From positions 1 through 52,940 of the forward strand of contig DATHDP010000080.1 of the NCBI GenBank assembly GCA_035318985.1: a stretch of 52,940 nt of DNA, written 5' to 3'. Positions 8,374-17,121 of the stretch are shown here, piece after piece. Source of the DNA: VBAS01 sp035318985. GTDB taxonomy: Bacteria > Bacteroidota > Bacteroidia > Chitinophagales > Chitinophagaceae. The notes under the pieces were generated by a model that was given only the letters and a program-made list of their open reading frames with translations, did no database searches and had not been told where the DNA came from. The stretch's first letter is position 1. Each line of letters opens with the position of its first letter. The position numbers and the translations under genes were made by a program.

Positions 8374-9294
8374 TTAGTTTGATGTCATTTTAATAAACCA
8401 TTCTTCTAATCCTTCATTAGTGCGAACTCCTCTTACCGGAACTCCCTGCATCACCAATTCACGAGTGATGTTTGTAATATCATCACTATTTTCAACCGGT
8501 AAAACAAATTCGTTACTCACTAAAGCTGTTGCCTGCGGATATTTTTCTGTAAACAAACTTTTCCATCTTGCCGTGTCATCCACTTTTATCGTGACGAGTT
8601 TACCATGACCGGCACTTTCCTGCAGATCAGCCATTGTTCCCTGGAATTGCATTACACCTTTATGTATGATACCAACATGAGTACATGTTTTTTCTACTTC
8701 ATTCAATAAATGGCTTGATACAAAAATTGTTTTACCATGATCTTTATTCAGTCTTTTCAGCAGCTCTCTTATTTCAATGATGCCAGCTGGATCAAGACCA
8801 TTTGCTGGTTCATCAAGAATTAATAAAGATGGATCAGGTAGCAATGCCATTGCCAGACCCAATCTTTGCTTCATACCAAGTGAATATTCTTTTGCTTTTC
8901 TTTTGCGGTCATTAAAAAGTCCAACGACTTGTAACACTTCGTCAACTCTTTTTTCATCCATTTTTCTTAAACGGGTGATCACTTTTAAATTATCACGGGC
9001 ATTCAAATGGAGATATAGTGAAGGAGTTTCTATCAACGAACCTATTCCTTCAAAAATGCCGGGAAGATTTTTCTTTAATGATTTGCCGTAAATAGAAATA
9101 TTGTCACGATCATTTTCAAGCATGCCGGTAAGCAGTCGTATCGTAGTTGTTTTACCGGCGCCATTCGGACCCAGGAATCCGAATATACTTCCTTCAGGAA
9201 CTTTTAAACTTACATTGTTCACCACCTTTCTTCCGTGGCGAAACATGTAATTGAGTTCTGAAGTCTCAATTGCATACGCATTTGTTTGGTTCAT
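8374..9294 (-). CDS. ABC transporter ATP-binding protein
   Basis: This 306-residue ATPase has all expected motifs: Walker A GPNGAGKTT (42-50), signature YSLGMKQR (137-144), Walker B LLILDEPANGLD (157-168) and the H-loop SSH (193-195). The C-terminal 90 residues form the extension typical of ATPases that pair with ABC-2 permeases in drug, peptide or lipid export. It is the first gene of a two-gene operon and is followed after five bases by the permease-thioredoxin fusion, which must be its membrane partner. The substrate is unknown. Confidence 0.92.
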   Translation of the reverse strand: MNQTNAYAIETSELNYMFRHGRKVVNNVSLKVPEGSIFGFLGPNGAGKTTTIRLLTGMLENDRDNISIYGKSLKKNLPGIFEGIGSLIETPSLYLHLNARDNLKVITRLRKMDEKRVDEVLQVVGLFNDRKRKAKEYSLGMKQRLGLAMALLPDPSLLILDEPANGLDPAGIIEIRELLKRLNKDHGKTIFVSSHLLNEVEKTCTHVGIIHKGVMQFQGTMADLQESAGHGKLVTIKVDDTARWKSLFTEKYPQATALVSNEFVLPVENSDDITNITRELVMQGVPVRGVRTNEGLEEWFIKMTSN

Positions 9295-9323
9295 GGCTAT
9301 TTATTATCTGGTAAACATATAGA

Positions 9324-9351
9324 AATAAAAAAAGCGAACATTAAGTTCGCT
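9324..9351 (-). terminator. Rho-independent terminator of the NifU-like gene
   Basis: On the - strand a perfect stem GCGAAC / GTTCGC (extended by one A-T pair) with a five-base loop is followed at once by TTTTTTTATTTC. It sits 30 bases after the stop of the NifU-like gene and before the start of the ABC operon, so it separates the two units. Confidence 0.85.
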
Positions 9352-9380
9352 CTGTTATTTCCCAAAATCTTTATGAATGG

Positions 9381-9977
9381 TTATTCAGCTTCCGCCACCA
9401 CTTCTTTTACTTCAGGTATCATTCTCTTCATCATTCCTTCAATTCCGGCTTTCAAAGTGATCATTGATGATGGGCAACCACTGCAACTTCCCTGTAACAT
9501 CAGGTTCACTACACCTTCATCATAACTTTTGAATTGTATAGCGCCACCATCCATTTCAACAGCAGGTTTTACATAATTCTCCAATAACTCTTTAATGCGT
9601 TTTACCACATCATCATCATCAGCGCTGATCTCATTGCTGCTTTCTTTTTTTATCGTTACTATTTCTTCTTCGTTTATTACGGCCTTTCCTTCTTCGAGGT
9701 ATTCTTTCAAAAACTGGCGAACACTTGGGATCACATCGCTCCAATCAGTATCAGGAGTTTTTGTAAGTGTTACAAAATTGCTGGCAATAAAAACGGCCTT
9801 AATAAAAGGATAGCCAAACAATTCAATAGCCAGCGGCGAAGGTTTCGCAGTTTCCACATCAGGGAAATCAATGCTCTTTCCGGGGTATAAAAGTTTGTTT
9901 GCCACAAACTTCATCGTCTCCGGGTTAGGGGTCATTTCCGTATAAATGCTGATGATTGGGTTACCTGTTTTTATCAT
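9381..9977 (-). CDS. NifU family Fe-S scaffold protein (Nfu type)
   Basis: This encodes 198 residues in two domains. Residues 8-95 match the Nfu N-terminal domain (TEMTPNPETMKFVANKLL, LAIELFGYPFIKAVFIASNFVTLTK). Residues 125-198 match the NifU C-terminal domain with CSGCPSS (Cys165 and Cys168) and VKPAVEMDGGAIQF. Proteins of this type bind a 4Fe-4S cluster between two subunits through the CxxC motif and hand it to client enzymes in the cytoplasm. The length and layout are as usual for Bacteroidota and mitochondrial Nfu1-like proteins. It is a monocistronic unit with a TATATTTG box upstream and a strong terminator downstream. Confidence 0.93.
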   Translation of the reverse strand: MIKTGNPIISIYTEMTPNPETMKFVANKLLYPGKSIDFPDVETAKPSPLAIELFGYPFIKAVFIASNFVTLTKTPDTDWSDVIPSVRQFLKEYLEEGKAVINEEEIVTIKKESSNEISADDDDVVKRIKELLENYVKPAVEMDGGAIQFKSYDEGVVNLMLQGSCSGCPSSMITLKAGIEGMMKRMIPEVKEVVAEAE

Positions 9978-9995
9978 GTCTCACAATTTATTATG

Positions 9996-10003
9996 CAAAT
10001 ATA
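9996..10003 (-). promoter_or_regulatory. -7 box upstream of the NifU-like gene
   Basis: TATATTTG on the - strand matches TAnnTTTG exactly, about 20 bases before the start codon. No upstream TTTG at the standard spacing is evident. Confidence 0.45.
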
Positions 10004-10156
10004 ACCAGCAAACGCCGGGCCTGTTTACGAATGAAGAAAAGAGATTTTGTTACCGGCTTTTGAGCCTTGATTGGGCTGATGTTGCGACGCTCCGTTCGGC
10101 TTCCGGCTCCTAATCATCATTATTTCACGCAGTGACCGCAGCGAAATAGTATATAT

Positions 10157-10164
10157 TATATTTG
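10157..10164 (+). promoter_or_regulatory. -7 box upstream of the ArsC-like gene
   Basis: TATATTTG matches TAnnTTTG exactly, 49 bases before the ATG at 10214. The remainder of the 9978-10213 gap is an unusually GC-rich stretch for this window and holds no gene I can support. Confidence 0.5.
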
Positions 10165-10213
10165 CCGCGATCGCTTTTATCGCAGCGTTCGCCGCGAGAA
10201 AAAAATACATCAC

Positions 10214-10573
10214 ATGAAGAAGATCTACACCATCGGCCACTGTACTACCAGCCTGGCAATGTTTGAAGAAACAGGACTTGATAAGTTGATAGACGAAAAA
10301 TTTATACTTCAGAATATCAAATTTGAAAAGATTACTCCTGCCCAACTGGATGAAATGAAAAAAATGGCTGGATCTTATGAAGCATTATTTAGCCGCCGCG
10401 CAATCAAGTATAAAGAATGGAAATTGAAAGATAAAACGCTAACCGAAAAAGATTATCGCCAATACATTTTGGATGAATACACTTTCTTGAAACGCCCCGT
10501 TATTATTATCGAGGATAAAATTTTTGTTGGCAGCGAAAAGAAAACTATAGCTGCATTAAAAGAAGAGCTCTAA
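10214..10573 (+). CDS. ArsC/Spx-family thioredoxin-fold protein
   Basis: This encodes 119 residues, the usual length for the arsenate reductase ArsC / Spx / MgsR group. The N-terminal strand-turn (KKIYTIGHCTTS) supplies the active-site Cys10. The second half carries the family pattern FSRRAIKYKEWKL (59-71), LTEKDYRQYILDEYTFLKRPVIII (76-99, including the cis-proline) and IFVG. The customary CxTCRKA after the first strand is replaced by CTTSLAM, so a second active-site Cys is missing. It may be a glutaredoxin-dependent reductase or a regulator rather than an arsenate reductase, and no ars genes are nearby. It converges on the Gfo/Idh/MocA gene with a 19-base gap. Confidence 0.8.
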   Translation: MKKIYTIGHCTTSLAMFEETGLDKLIDEKFILQNIKFEKITPAQLDEMKKMAGSYEALFSRRAIKYKEWKLKDKTLTEKDYRQYILDEYTFLKRPVIIIEDKIFVGSEKKTIAALKEEL

Positions 10574-10592
10574 TAATGCAGCTTCAATAGGA

Positions 10593-11924
10593 TCAAACCT
10601 TTGGCAGTTTGTATCCATTATGATATTTCGCAAATAAATATTCTTGATTCAATTTTTCATTTGTCAATTGTTGCTTTGCCTTATCCCATGTAATTTTTTC
10701 TTTACACCTGTATGCAATATTTCCTAATTGGCAAACAGTGGCGATATGTGCTCCTGTGCTGATCGGGCAATTTAGATCATCCTGTTTACCTGATTTAATA
10801 GCACCTACAAAATTTTCCCAATGCCTTAGCAATGCATTATCTGTTGGTTTTTTTCTTTCAACCAACACTTTTTCTTTGCTTCCTTTTTCAGGTATCACTT
10901 CCCAGCCACCACGATCTAATTCCAATGTTCCATTATTACCAATGAATGCGATGCCATGGTCTTTTCCAAACAAGCCATTGTCAATCCCCATTGCATGATC
11001 CCAGATCAAATTGAATTTATCAAACTCATACAAGGCGCCCATAGTATCAGGAGTCTCCTGGTACAGGTCGGGATAAGCAAACTCTCCGCCCAATGCTGAA
11101 ACTGTTTTTGGAACATCGGCATTCATTCCAAATATTGCATAGTCCATTAAGTGAACTCCCCAATCAGTCATCAAACCACCGGCATAATCCCAAAACCAGC
11201 GAAATTGAAAATGAAACCTGTTTGCATTGAATTTTCTTTTTTGCGCAGGACCAAGCCACATTGTATAATCAACACCAGGTGGCGGATCTGAATCAGGGAT
11301 TTTTTCTCCGGGCTTGCACCATCCCTGGTAACACCAGACTTTTACAGTCCGAATATTTCCCAATTGTCCCGTTCTTATAAAATCAACTGCATCTCTGAAA
11401 TGTTGTCCACTTCTTTGCCATTGGCCGGCCTGCACTATCTTATTATATCTTTTTTGAGCAGCCACCATTGTCCTGCATTCTTCAATTGAATTTCCAACTG
11501 GTTTTTCTACATATACATGTTTGCCTGCTTCCACTGCATGTATCATTATCAATGCATGCCAATGATCTGGTGTGCCGATGATGACCGCATCAATATCTTT
11601 TTGCTCTAATAGTTTCCGGTAATCACCATAGGTTTTCACTTTCGTGGTGTCTACATTCATTTTTGCAAGATCAACCATTCGTTTATCCAATACATTTTTA
11701 TCAACATCACAAAGCGCCACAACATTTACTCCCGGAACTTTTATTGCAGCCGAAAGATTACTCCATCCCATGCCATTGATACCAATAGCACCAATATTTA
11801 ACTGATCCGAAGGCGAGATCTTATTTTTAAAAATGGCGAAGGGTTCTTTACTGAAGGAAGATAATAAAGTACTTCCGCCTAAAAGCGTTGCAGATGTTTG
11901 TATAAAACGACGACGATCAGACAT
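10593..11924 (-). CDS. Tat-exported Gfo/Idh/MocA family oxidoreductase
   Basis: This encodes 443 residues. The N-terminus DRRRFIQTSATLLGG is a twin-arginine (Tat) signal, indicating export in folded, cofactor-loaded form. Residues 40-160 are the NAD(P)-binding Rossmann domain (IGAIGINGMG, ALCDVD, IGTPDHWH) with the catalytic-type EKP motif at 140-142. The remainder is the C-terminal substrate domain (WFWDYAGGLMTDWGVHLMD). Relatives in Bacteroidota act on sugars or glycosides, and the substrate is not evident here. It lies 64 bases downstream of the sarcosine-oxidase-like gene on the same strand and may be cotranscribed with it. Confidence 0.88.
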   Translation of the reverse strand: MSDRRRFIQTSATLLGGSTLLSSFSKEPFAIFKNKISPSDQLNIGAIGINGMGWSNLSAAIKVPGVNVVALCDVDKNVLDKRMVDLAKMNVDTTKVKTYGDYRKLLEQKDIDAVIIGTPDHWHALIMIHAVEAGKHVYVEKPVGNSIEECRTMVAAQKRYNKIVQAGQWQRSGQHFRDAVDFIRTGQLGNIRTVKVWCYQGWCKPGEKIPDSDPPPGVDYTMWLGPAQKRKFNANRFHFQFRWFWDYAGGLMTDWGVHLMDYAIFGMNADVPKTVSALGGEFAYPDLYQETPDTMGALYEFDKFNLIWDHAMGIDNGLFGKDHGIAFIGNNGTLELDRGGWEVIPEKGSKEKVLVERKKPTDNALLRHWENFVGAIKSGKQDDLNCPISTGAHIATVCQLGNIAYRCKEKITWDKAKQQLTNEKLNQEYLFAKYHNGYKLPKV

Positions 11925-11988
11925 AAGAAATGTTTTAAAGATGTTTGATGAAGTTAAAGCAATTATTCCATTCGTTTTTTAGAACAAA

Positions 11989-13149
11989 TCAAACAAAACG
12001 CTTTGCATTTAAAAACTCAATTGGAAGATCTGATCTGCCTTCTATTGCAAGATCAGCAAGAATTTCTCCAATCACGGAAGCGAATTTAAAACCATGACCG
12101 CTAAAACCGCAAGCGATAGAAACATTTTCCTCATACCCCGGCAGCTTGTCAATGATAAAATTTTCATCGGGGGAATTTGCATATAAGCAGATCTTTGTAT
12201 GAAGAATTGAATCAAAAACTCCGGACAAATATTTGTTCAAGCAATATTTTAAATTTTCTATATCATCTTGTGTGGTTTGCCTGTTCACATTATCGGGATC
12301 GGTTTTTTGAAAAGGGAAGTGATGCGCCAATTTTAATCCAGCCGGTTCACCAAACTTTTCTGTATCTAATAAAGGAAAGCCGTAATAACATCCTTGTTTC
12401 AGATCATCACCGATCATCCAGCAGGGAAACTTCTTTAACTCAAACTGATCATCATTTTTCGTTTTGATCCATGCAACAAATTGCCGGGTCACTTTTATTA
12501 TTTCAGCAAGCCCCGGGATCATTTTACCGGCCCATGCTCCGGCAGTAATAATTAGTTTATTACATTGATAGGAGCTCTTATCTGTTGTTACAATTATATT
12601 GGCTCCATCTTTTTTCCAGGTAATCACCTTTTCATTAATGTTTATGGTCGCTCCATTTTGTTTTGCTTGCAATGCATAAAGGCTGATCGCTTTTTCGGGG
12701 GTAATAAATCCTGCTTCTGGCTCAAACAAGACTTCGAAATTTCCAGGCAAAGTAAATTGTGGAAAACGGTTAGCTGCATTAGCAAGATCTAACTTTTCCA
12801 ACTCTATATTATATAAGGACGCAGATTGTTTCACTCCTTTGATCATTTCATTACTTGAAGTACCTGCATATAAAAGCCCTGTTTTGAAATAAAGCTCTTC
12901 CCCGGTTTCCTGTTCAAGGCTGCTCCAATTTTTATAGGCGCTTTCTAATAGTGGAACATAATCGGGATGCTCGAAATACGCCTTGCGAATTATGCGACTT
13001 TGTCCGGCATGCGAACCTAACTCATGAGTGATATCAAATTGTTCAAGTCCTAAAACCTTATAGCCTCGCTTAGATAAATAATAACAGGTTGCTGATCCCA
13101 TAGAACCGACACCAATTACTATTACGTCAAAAGAAGTGTTTTTCGCCAT
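11989..13149 (-). CDS. FAD-dependent amine oxidase, monomeric sarcosine oxidase / N-methyltryptophan oxidase type
   Basis: This encodes 386 residues, the usual length for this family. Evidence includes the FAD-binding motif GVGSMG (13-18), GSHAGQSRIIRKAYFEHPDYVPL (45-67), a second FAD-binding stretch and the C-terminal KICLYANSPDENFIID, which contains Cys321 where the family attaches FAD covalently, followed by CGFSGHGFKFA. These enzymes oxidise N-methyl amino acids to the amino acid plus formaldehyde and H2O2, and the substrate here cannot be fixed. The gene runs divergently from the MEVH array, with a 135-base shared upstream region. Confidence 0.87.
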   Translation of the reverse strand: MAKNTSFDVIVIGVGSMGSATCYYLSKRGYKVLGLEQFDITHELGSHAGQSRIIRKAYFEHPDYVPLLESAYKNWSSLEQETGEELYFKTGLLYAGTSSNEMIKGVKQSASLYNIELEKLDLANAANRFPQFTLPGNFEVLFEPEAGFITPEKAISLYALQAKQNGATININEKVITWKKDGANIIVTTDKSSYQCNKLIITAGAWAGKMIPGLAEIIKVTRQFVAWIKTKNDDQFELKKFPCWMIGDDLKQGCYYGFPLLDTEKFGEPAGLKLAHHFPFQKTDPDNVNRQTTQDDIENLKYCLNKYLSGVFDSILHTKICLYANSPDENFIIDKLPGYEENVSIACGFSGHGFKFASVIGEILADLAIEGRSDLPIEFLNAKRFV

Positions 13150-13191
13150 TGAATGAAAATAAAAAATTACAACTATAGGCGGAAAAATAAT

Positions 13192-13200
13192 TATCTTTTG
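13192..13200 (+). promoter_or_regulatory. Possible promoter box for the first block of the MEVH array
   Basis: TATCTTTTG differs from TAnnTTTG only by one extra T and lies 84 bases before the first array gene. It is the best candidate I find for driving the 15-gene block that follows. No clear -33 element was found. Confidence 0.3.
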
Positions 13201-13284
13201 CTGTTATAATCACCACCCATTTAAAATAGCCATCATCCACCCCGAAAACTCCCTTTTTTATTTAAGCAACCAAATATTAATTTA

Positions 13285-14061
13285 ATGGAAGTACATGCCC
13301 ATACTCATACAGCAAGAAAAAAATGGACACATTATTTCTGGGAGTTTCTTATGTTGTTCCTTGCTGTGTTCTGTGGGTTTTTAGCGGAGAACTACCGGGA
13401 GCACTATGTAGAACACCAGCGAGCCATGCAACTTGCAAAAAATCTGTACAAAGAAATACTTGCCGATTCAATTGCCCTGGAGGAAAAAATTGCGATCAGG
13501 ATAGTTAAGGAAAAAGAATGTGCTTTCTTCATCGATTATGTAAAGGACAGTAGCCTAACAAATCTTTCCACACGTTTCTACCCCGCTTTTACCTGGACTT
13601 TTGTTCAGTCAGCCCAGTTGTTTTTTGAGCCCAATGACGGGATCATGAATCAGCTTAGGAACTCTGGTGAGCTGCGCTATTTTAAAAGCAGCGAACTGCA
13701 AGCCAGTATTGGTAGACTGAGCGTAGCGATAGCCAACGTAAGAACCCGCAACGAAAAAGAATATAGTTACATTGAATTCTATTTGCGTCCCTTTACGCTT
13801 AAGCATTATGATTTTGCCTGGTATGAAAGATTGACAAAAAAAGGAACCCTCACCTTATTTGAAGCACTTAACAGTAAAGAAGAAATAAAAGCTTCGGGCA
13901 GGTTAATGAATGCAGATAATTTTTCCAGGCAGGAAGCTGAAAATACAGCCTCCTATTATTTGCTGATGCTAAGAGGCACACGGCAATCACAATATGTTGC
14001 TTATGCAAAGGCTAATTATCAATTATTGGAAATTCTCAGAAAAGAATACCATCTGAAATAA
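13285..14061 (+). CDS. MEVH-family membrane protein, copy 1
   Basis: First of 29 tandem paralogues (258 residues) and the reference for the family. The order of parts is: a His-rich leader MEVHAHTHT (residues 1-9), a basic patch RKKW (11-14), one membrane segment (about 17-36, WEFLMLFLAVFCGF), a charged helix with REH and a D/E-rich stretch (38-62), a divergent helical domain, a central motif MNQLRNSGELRYF (121-133) and the tail RKEYHLK. Basic residues before and acidic ones after the hydrophobic segment predict N-terminus in, C-terminal domain out (periplasmic), with an uncleaved anchor. No catalytic signature is visible. The outer domain pairs with copy 7 (KDSSLTNL and PFTLKHYDFAW here, KDSSLTDL and PFMLKHYDFKW there). 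The layout recalls DUF6090 from memory. It is the first gene of a 15-copy run, and the function is unknown. Confidence 0.9.
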   Translation: MEVHAHTHTARKKWTHYFWEFLMLFLAVFCGFLAENYREHYVEHQRAMQLAKNLYKEILADSIALEEKIAIRIVKEKECAFFIDYVKDSSLTNLSTRFYPAFTWTFVQSAQLFFEPNDGIMNQLRNSGELRYFKSSELQASIGRLSVAIANVRTRNEKEYSYIEFYLRPFTLKHYDFAWYERLTKKGTLTLFEALNSKEEIKASGRLMNADNFSRQEAENTASYYLLMLRGTRQSQYVAYAKANYQLLEILRKEYHLK

Positions 14062-14067
14062 ATTTTT

Positions 14068-14814
14068 ATGGAAGTACATACCCACACCCACACCCCCCGA
14101 AAAAAATGGACACATTATTTGTGGGAGTTTGTCATGTTATTCCTTGCTGTGTTCTGCGGGTTTCTTGCTGAGAACCAAAGAGAACATTTGGTAGAGAATA
14201 AAAGAGAGAAAATCTTAGTCAGATCATTACTAAAAGATCTGGAAGCTGATAGGGCAAATGCTTATGCCTGCCTGAACGATACACTAAGAATTGAAAAACT
14301 CGATTCGTTGCTGGAAATTCTTTATCAACCCACCATCGATAAAATGGATTTGAGAAAAGCATATTTTTTTAATAGGCGGTTTATGTTTGCCTGGACTCCA
14401 ATGGATTTTAACCGAAATACCATTACGCAATTGAAGTATGGTGGAAATATGCGCTTGATAAGAAATCAAACAGTTGTTGACAGTCTTAACGGACTTGAAA
14501 TTTTTATGATCGCATTGGACGAGCAACAACAAGCCGTAAAGGATGGTATGTTCTATTGTGAACAACTGGGTAATGAGATTTTTAGTTGGGCTTTTTTTCG
14601 TGTAGACGGAAAACTTCAGCGTTCTGATTTCATTCTAACATCTAAAACACCCCCACGTTTAATGACCAATGATATTTTATTAATTCAGAAATATGCAAAT
14701 TCCATTAACACCTTGCGAGGAAGAACTATTAATTATCATTCGCAACTCAAAGACTATATTACCACAAATGTCGATCTGATTAGGTTGATAAAAAAAGAAT
14801 ACCACCTGAAATAA
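14068..14814 (+). CDS. MEVH-family membrane protein, copy 2
   Basis: This copy has 248 residues and begins six bases after copy 1. The leader is MEVHTHTHTP and the membrane segment carries Val instead of Leu (EFVMLFL). The segment after the membrane, NQREHLVENKRE, matches copy 29. The central motif is QLKYGGNMRLIRN (121-133), the only copy with YGG where others have a Ser/Ala before the Gly. It ends in IKKEYHLK. The outer domain has two cysteines (CLND, YCEQ) and no close sibling that I can see. Confidence 0.88.
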   Translation: MEVHTHTHTPRKKWTHYLWEFVMLFLAVFCGFLAENQREHLVENKREKILVRSLLKDLEADRANAYACLNDTLRIEKLDSLLEILYQPTIDKMDLRKAYFFNRRFMFAWTPMDFNRNTITQLKYGGNMRLIRNQTVVDSLNGLEIFMIALDEQQQAVKDGMFYCEQLGNEIFSWAFFRVDGKLQRSDFILTSKTPPRLMTNDILLIQKYANSINTLRGRTINYHSQLKDYITTNVDLIRLIKKEYHLK

Positions 14815-14821
14815 ATATTCT

Positions 14822-15580
14822 ATGGAAGTACATGCTCACACTCATACGCCTCGAAAAAAATGGACACATTATATATGGGAGTTCATCATGCTGTTCTTTG
14901 CCGTATTCTCTGGGTTCCTGGCGGAATATCAACTTGAACACAAGATCGAAAAAGAAAGAGCAGAGAAATTTTTGCAAAGCATGTTGCTGGATGTACGAAC
15001 CAATATCAGCAACCTTGATTCACTTTTAAAACAAGACCACATCATTATTGATAATCATGATTCGTTAGTGAATTGGTTGTTGCGAGATAGTGCTACAATA
15101 AACAGGGGAGCATTCGCCAAAAGTCTGGGTGCTGTTTGGGTAAGAAATTTTTTAGTGCGTAAGGAAACATATGAACAAATGAAATCATCCGGTTCATTAA
15201 GGTATATAGGAAACATTGAGTTCCTTAAAAAAATGATGGACTATGAACGCATCACCAATTTTGCGCAATACCGCAACCAGGAATTTGAAAAGAAATATTA
15301 TACCGAGCTATTTATCCCCGCTCTTTATAAAAGCTATGATCTTACCTGCCAGCTAAATCTTGACACAAGTAATCACTCTGATCCTGTTAAAAGAGAAAAA
15401 CTGGCTAATCATCATGATATACTAAATGGAAATGATGCAACTGTTTTTCGTCATGACATGGGTGCGGCACTTACATTGAGACTGGAAAGATTAAGGAGAA
15501 GCCTGGATGCATTCAGAGATGCAAGAGAAGCTTGTATAGAAATGGAAAATTTAATAGATAAACAATTAGGAAGGCATTAA
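14822..15580 (+). CDS. MEVH-family membrane protein, copy 3 (atypical tail)
   Basis: This copy has 252 residues. The membrane segment is a variant (IWEFIMLFFAVFSGF) and is followed by AEYQLEHKIEKERAE, placing it in the AEYxLEH group. The usual DLxxD is changed to LLDVRTN. The central motif is YEQMKSSGSLRYIGN (around 117-131). It is the one copy whose C-terminus shows no trace of the EYHL tail, ending instead in DKQLGRH. The tail is therefore not needed for the gene to stay open, or it has been lost here by a 3' rearrangement. Confidence 0.87.
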   Translation: MEVHAHTHTPRKKWTHYIWEFIMLFFAVFSGFLAEYQLEHKIEKERAEKFLQSMLLDVRTNISNLDSLLKQDHIIIDNHDSLVNWLLRDSATINRGAFAKSLGAVWVRNFLVRKETYEQMKSSGSLRYIGNIEFLKKMMDYERITNFAQYRNQEFEKKYYTELFIPALYKSYDLTCQLNLDTSNHSDPVKREKLANHHDILNGNDATVFRHDMGAALTLRLERLRRSLDAFRDAREACIEMENLIDKQLGRH

Positions 15581-15589
15581 ATACTTATT

Positions 15590-16351
15590 ATGGAAGTACA
15601 TGCACATTCACATTCTCATGGAAAGAAAAACTGGAAACAATATTTCTGGGAATTTTTAATGTTATTCCTTGCGGTGTTCTGTGGGTTTCTTGCAGAGAAC
15701 CAGCGGGAACATTATGTAGAACATCAGCGGGAAAAACAATTTATACAAACTCTTCTTAATGACCTTGAAAATGATACGGTGAACTTTAACCGGTCAATTT
15801 CAACATTTAAATTAAATGTTGAGCGTTTTGATTCTTTGAAGACCTCGGTCAAAAATCCGCAAAACCCGGATGAGATCTTAAATGCTTATAAGGCTTCCAC
15901 TCTTCCGCAAAGTTTCAGCAGCTTTAATTATAGTGACCGTACAATTGAACAGTTACGCAGCTCAGGAAATTTTCGGTTAATAAGAAATTCAGAAGTGTCT
16001 GACGCACTGATCGAATATGACCGTTATATCCGTAATACTTACCTGGGAATTGAAAAAATACTGACTGAGGAGAGTATTGGTCTTGGAGAAAAGCAAAATG
16101 AGATCCTTGATTACGATCTCTGGAATTATTTTCTTAGCAAAAGCTGGCAGCAACGCCAGTTGATCACAGCAGATTCTCTTGCACAACAACCCAAGCTGCT
16201 TACAGATAATGAACAAAAGCTACAGCAATATTATAATTCACTGGGTATGTGGCGGAATTGGTGCAACCGGATGGCAATGCATTCAGGTACTGCAAAAAAG
16301 TATGCGATAAAATTAATGAACCTGGTTAAAAAAGAATATCACCTGGAATAA
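15590..16351 (+). CDS. MEVH-family membrane protein, copy 4 (alternative leader)
   Basis: This copy has 253 residues. It carries the second leader type MEVHAHSHSHGKKNWKQ, one residue longer than the common one and shared only with copies 20 and 23. The first 62 bases are identical to copy 20 except for one base, while the outer domains of the two differ strongly. The central motif is IEQLRSSGNFRLIRN (around 119-133), and the end is VKKEYHLE. It has an aromatic-rich outer segment (YDLWNYFLSKSWQQ). It starts nine bases after copy 3. Confidence 0.88.
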   Translation: MEVHAHSHSHGKKNWKQYFWEFLMLFLAVFCGFLAENQREHYVEHQREKQFIQTLLNDLENDTVNFNRSISTFKLNVERFDSLKTSVKNPQNPDEILNAYKASTLPQSFSSFNYSDRTIEQLRSSGNFRLIRNSEVSDALIEYDRYIRNTYLGIEKILTEESIGLGEKQNEILDYDLWNYFLSKSWQQRQLITADSLAQQPKLLTDNEQKLQQYYNSLGMWRNWCNRMAMHSGTAKKYAIKLMNLVKKEYHLE

Positions 16352-16359
16352 AATCATTT

Positions 16360-17115
16360 ATGGAAGTACATGCACATACACATACTGCAAGAAAAAAATG
16401 GACACATTATTTCTGGGAATTTATCATGTTGTTCCTTGCTGTGTTCTGCGGTTTCCTGGCAGAGTATAAACTTGAACACATCATCGAACATCAGAGGGAA
16501 GAACAATATATGAGATCCATGATAGAAGATCTTAAGGCCGATGTCCTGATGCTTGAAAAAAATGTTACTTTAAGAAAGAGCCGTTTAACGATGATCGACT
16601 CGTTGGCTGACTTGCTCAACTCGCCACAGCGGGATAAATACGGAAATGATATTTATTTTTTTGCACGAAGTACCTCTCCTCCCGTTAATATTTTTCCGAA
16701 TGACGGAACCATACAGCAATTAAAAAGTTCGGGCAACCTGCGGCTTATTCGTCATAATCAAATTGCTAACAGCATCATGGCTTATGACCAGAAAATGCGA
16801 GGTGCATTATTTGAAATGGGAGATGAGGTAGAGGTCAGGGCTGAATACAGGCAACTTGCAAGAAAATTATTTAATACAAATATTTTTTTTGAGATGATCG
16901 CTACAGATGAGATCAGTCGCCCAGTAAATAATCCCCAATTATTTATTAATGATGCAGGATTAATAAATGAATTTATCGGGCAGCTTCAATATGTTAAACG
17001 AATTCACCAGGCCCAGCTGATCCGGTCAGAAGAATTATTAGTGCAGGCAAAACAATTAATTATTGATATTGATAAGGAATATCACCTGTCCGAAGGAGCT
17101 CCTTTGGAGAAATAA
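16360..17115 (+). CDS. MEVH-family membrane protein, copy 5 (extended tail)
   Basis: This copy has 251 residues. It belongs to the most coherent subgroup (with 10, 11, 13, 16, 19, 25 and more loosely 22), marked by IYFFAR before the core, GTIQQLKSSGNLRLIRH as the core, an EYRxxAxxxFxxxxFxxM segment after it and an NPxL element (here VNNPQLFINDAGLINE). The tail EYHL is not terminal: eight further residues, SEGAPLEK, follow, encoded by a DNA hairpin (see the entry at 17089). Copy 7 has the same kind of extension. Confidence 0.9.
   Translation: MEVHAHTHTARKKWTHYFWEFIMLFLAVFCGFLAEYKLEHIIEHQREEQYMRSMIEDLKADVLMLEKNVTLRKSRLTMIDSLADLLNSPQRDKYGNDIYFFARSTSPPVNIFPNDGTIQQLKSSGNLRLIRHNQIANSIMAYDQKMRGALFEMGDEVEVRAEYRQLARKLFNTNIFFEMIATDEISRPVNNPQLFINDAGLINEFIGQLQYVKRIHQAQLIRSEELLVQAKQLIIDIDKEYHLSEGAPLEK
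17089..17108 (+). repeat. Hairpin inside the 3' end of copy 5
   Basis: TCCGAAGG and CCTTTGGA pair as an eight-base stem (one G-T pair) around the loop AGCT. The stem is entirely inside codons and adds SEGAPLEK after the EYHL tail. A closely similar element occurs at the 3' end of copy 7. In RNA it would sit just before the stop codon and the start of copy 6. Confidence 0.7.
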
Positions 17116-17121
17116 AATTTT

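Noticed and set aside
10025..10345. A 106-residue frame on the - strand
   Set aside because: It overlaps the ArsC-like gene on the opposite strand and has no protein-like composition.
13285..13395. Leader plus membrane segment as a cleavable signal peptide
   Set aside because: No signal-peptidase or lipobox motif follows the hydrophobic segment; the conserved charged helix directly after it fits an uncleaved anchor better.
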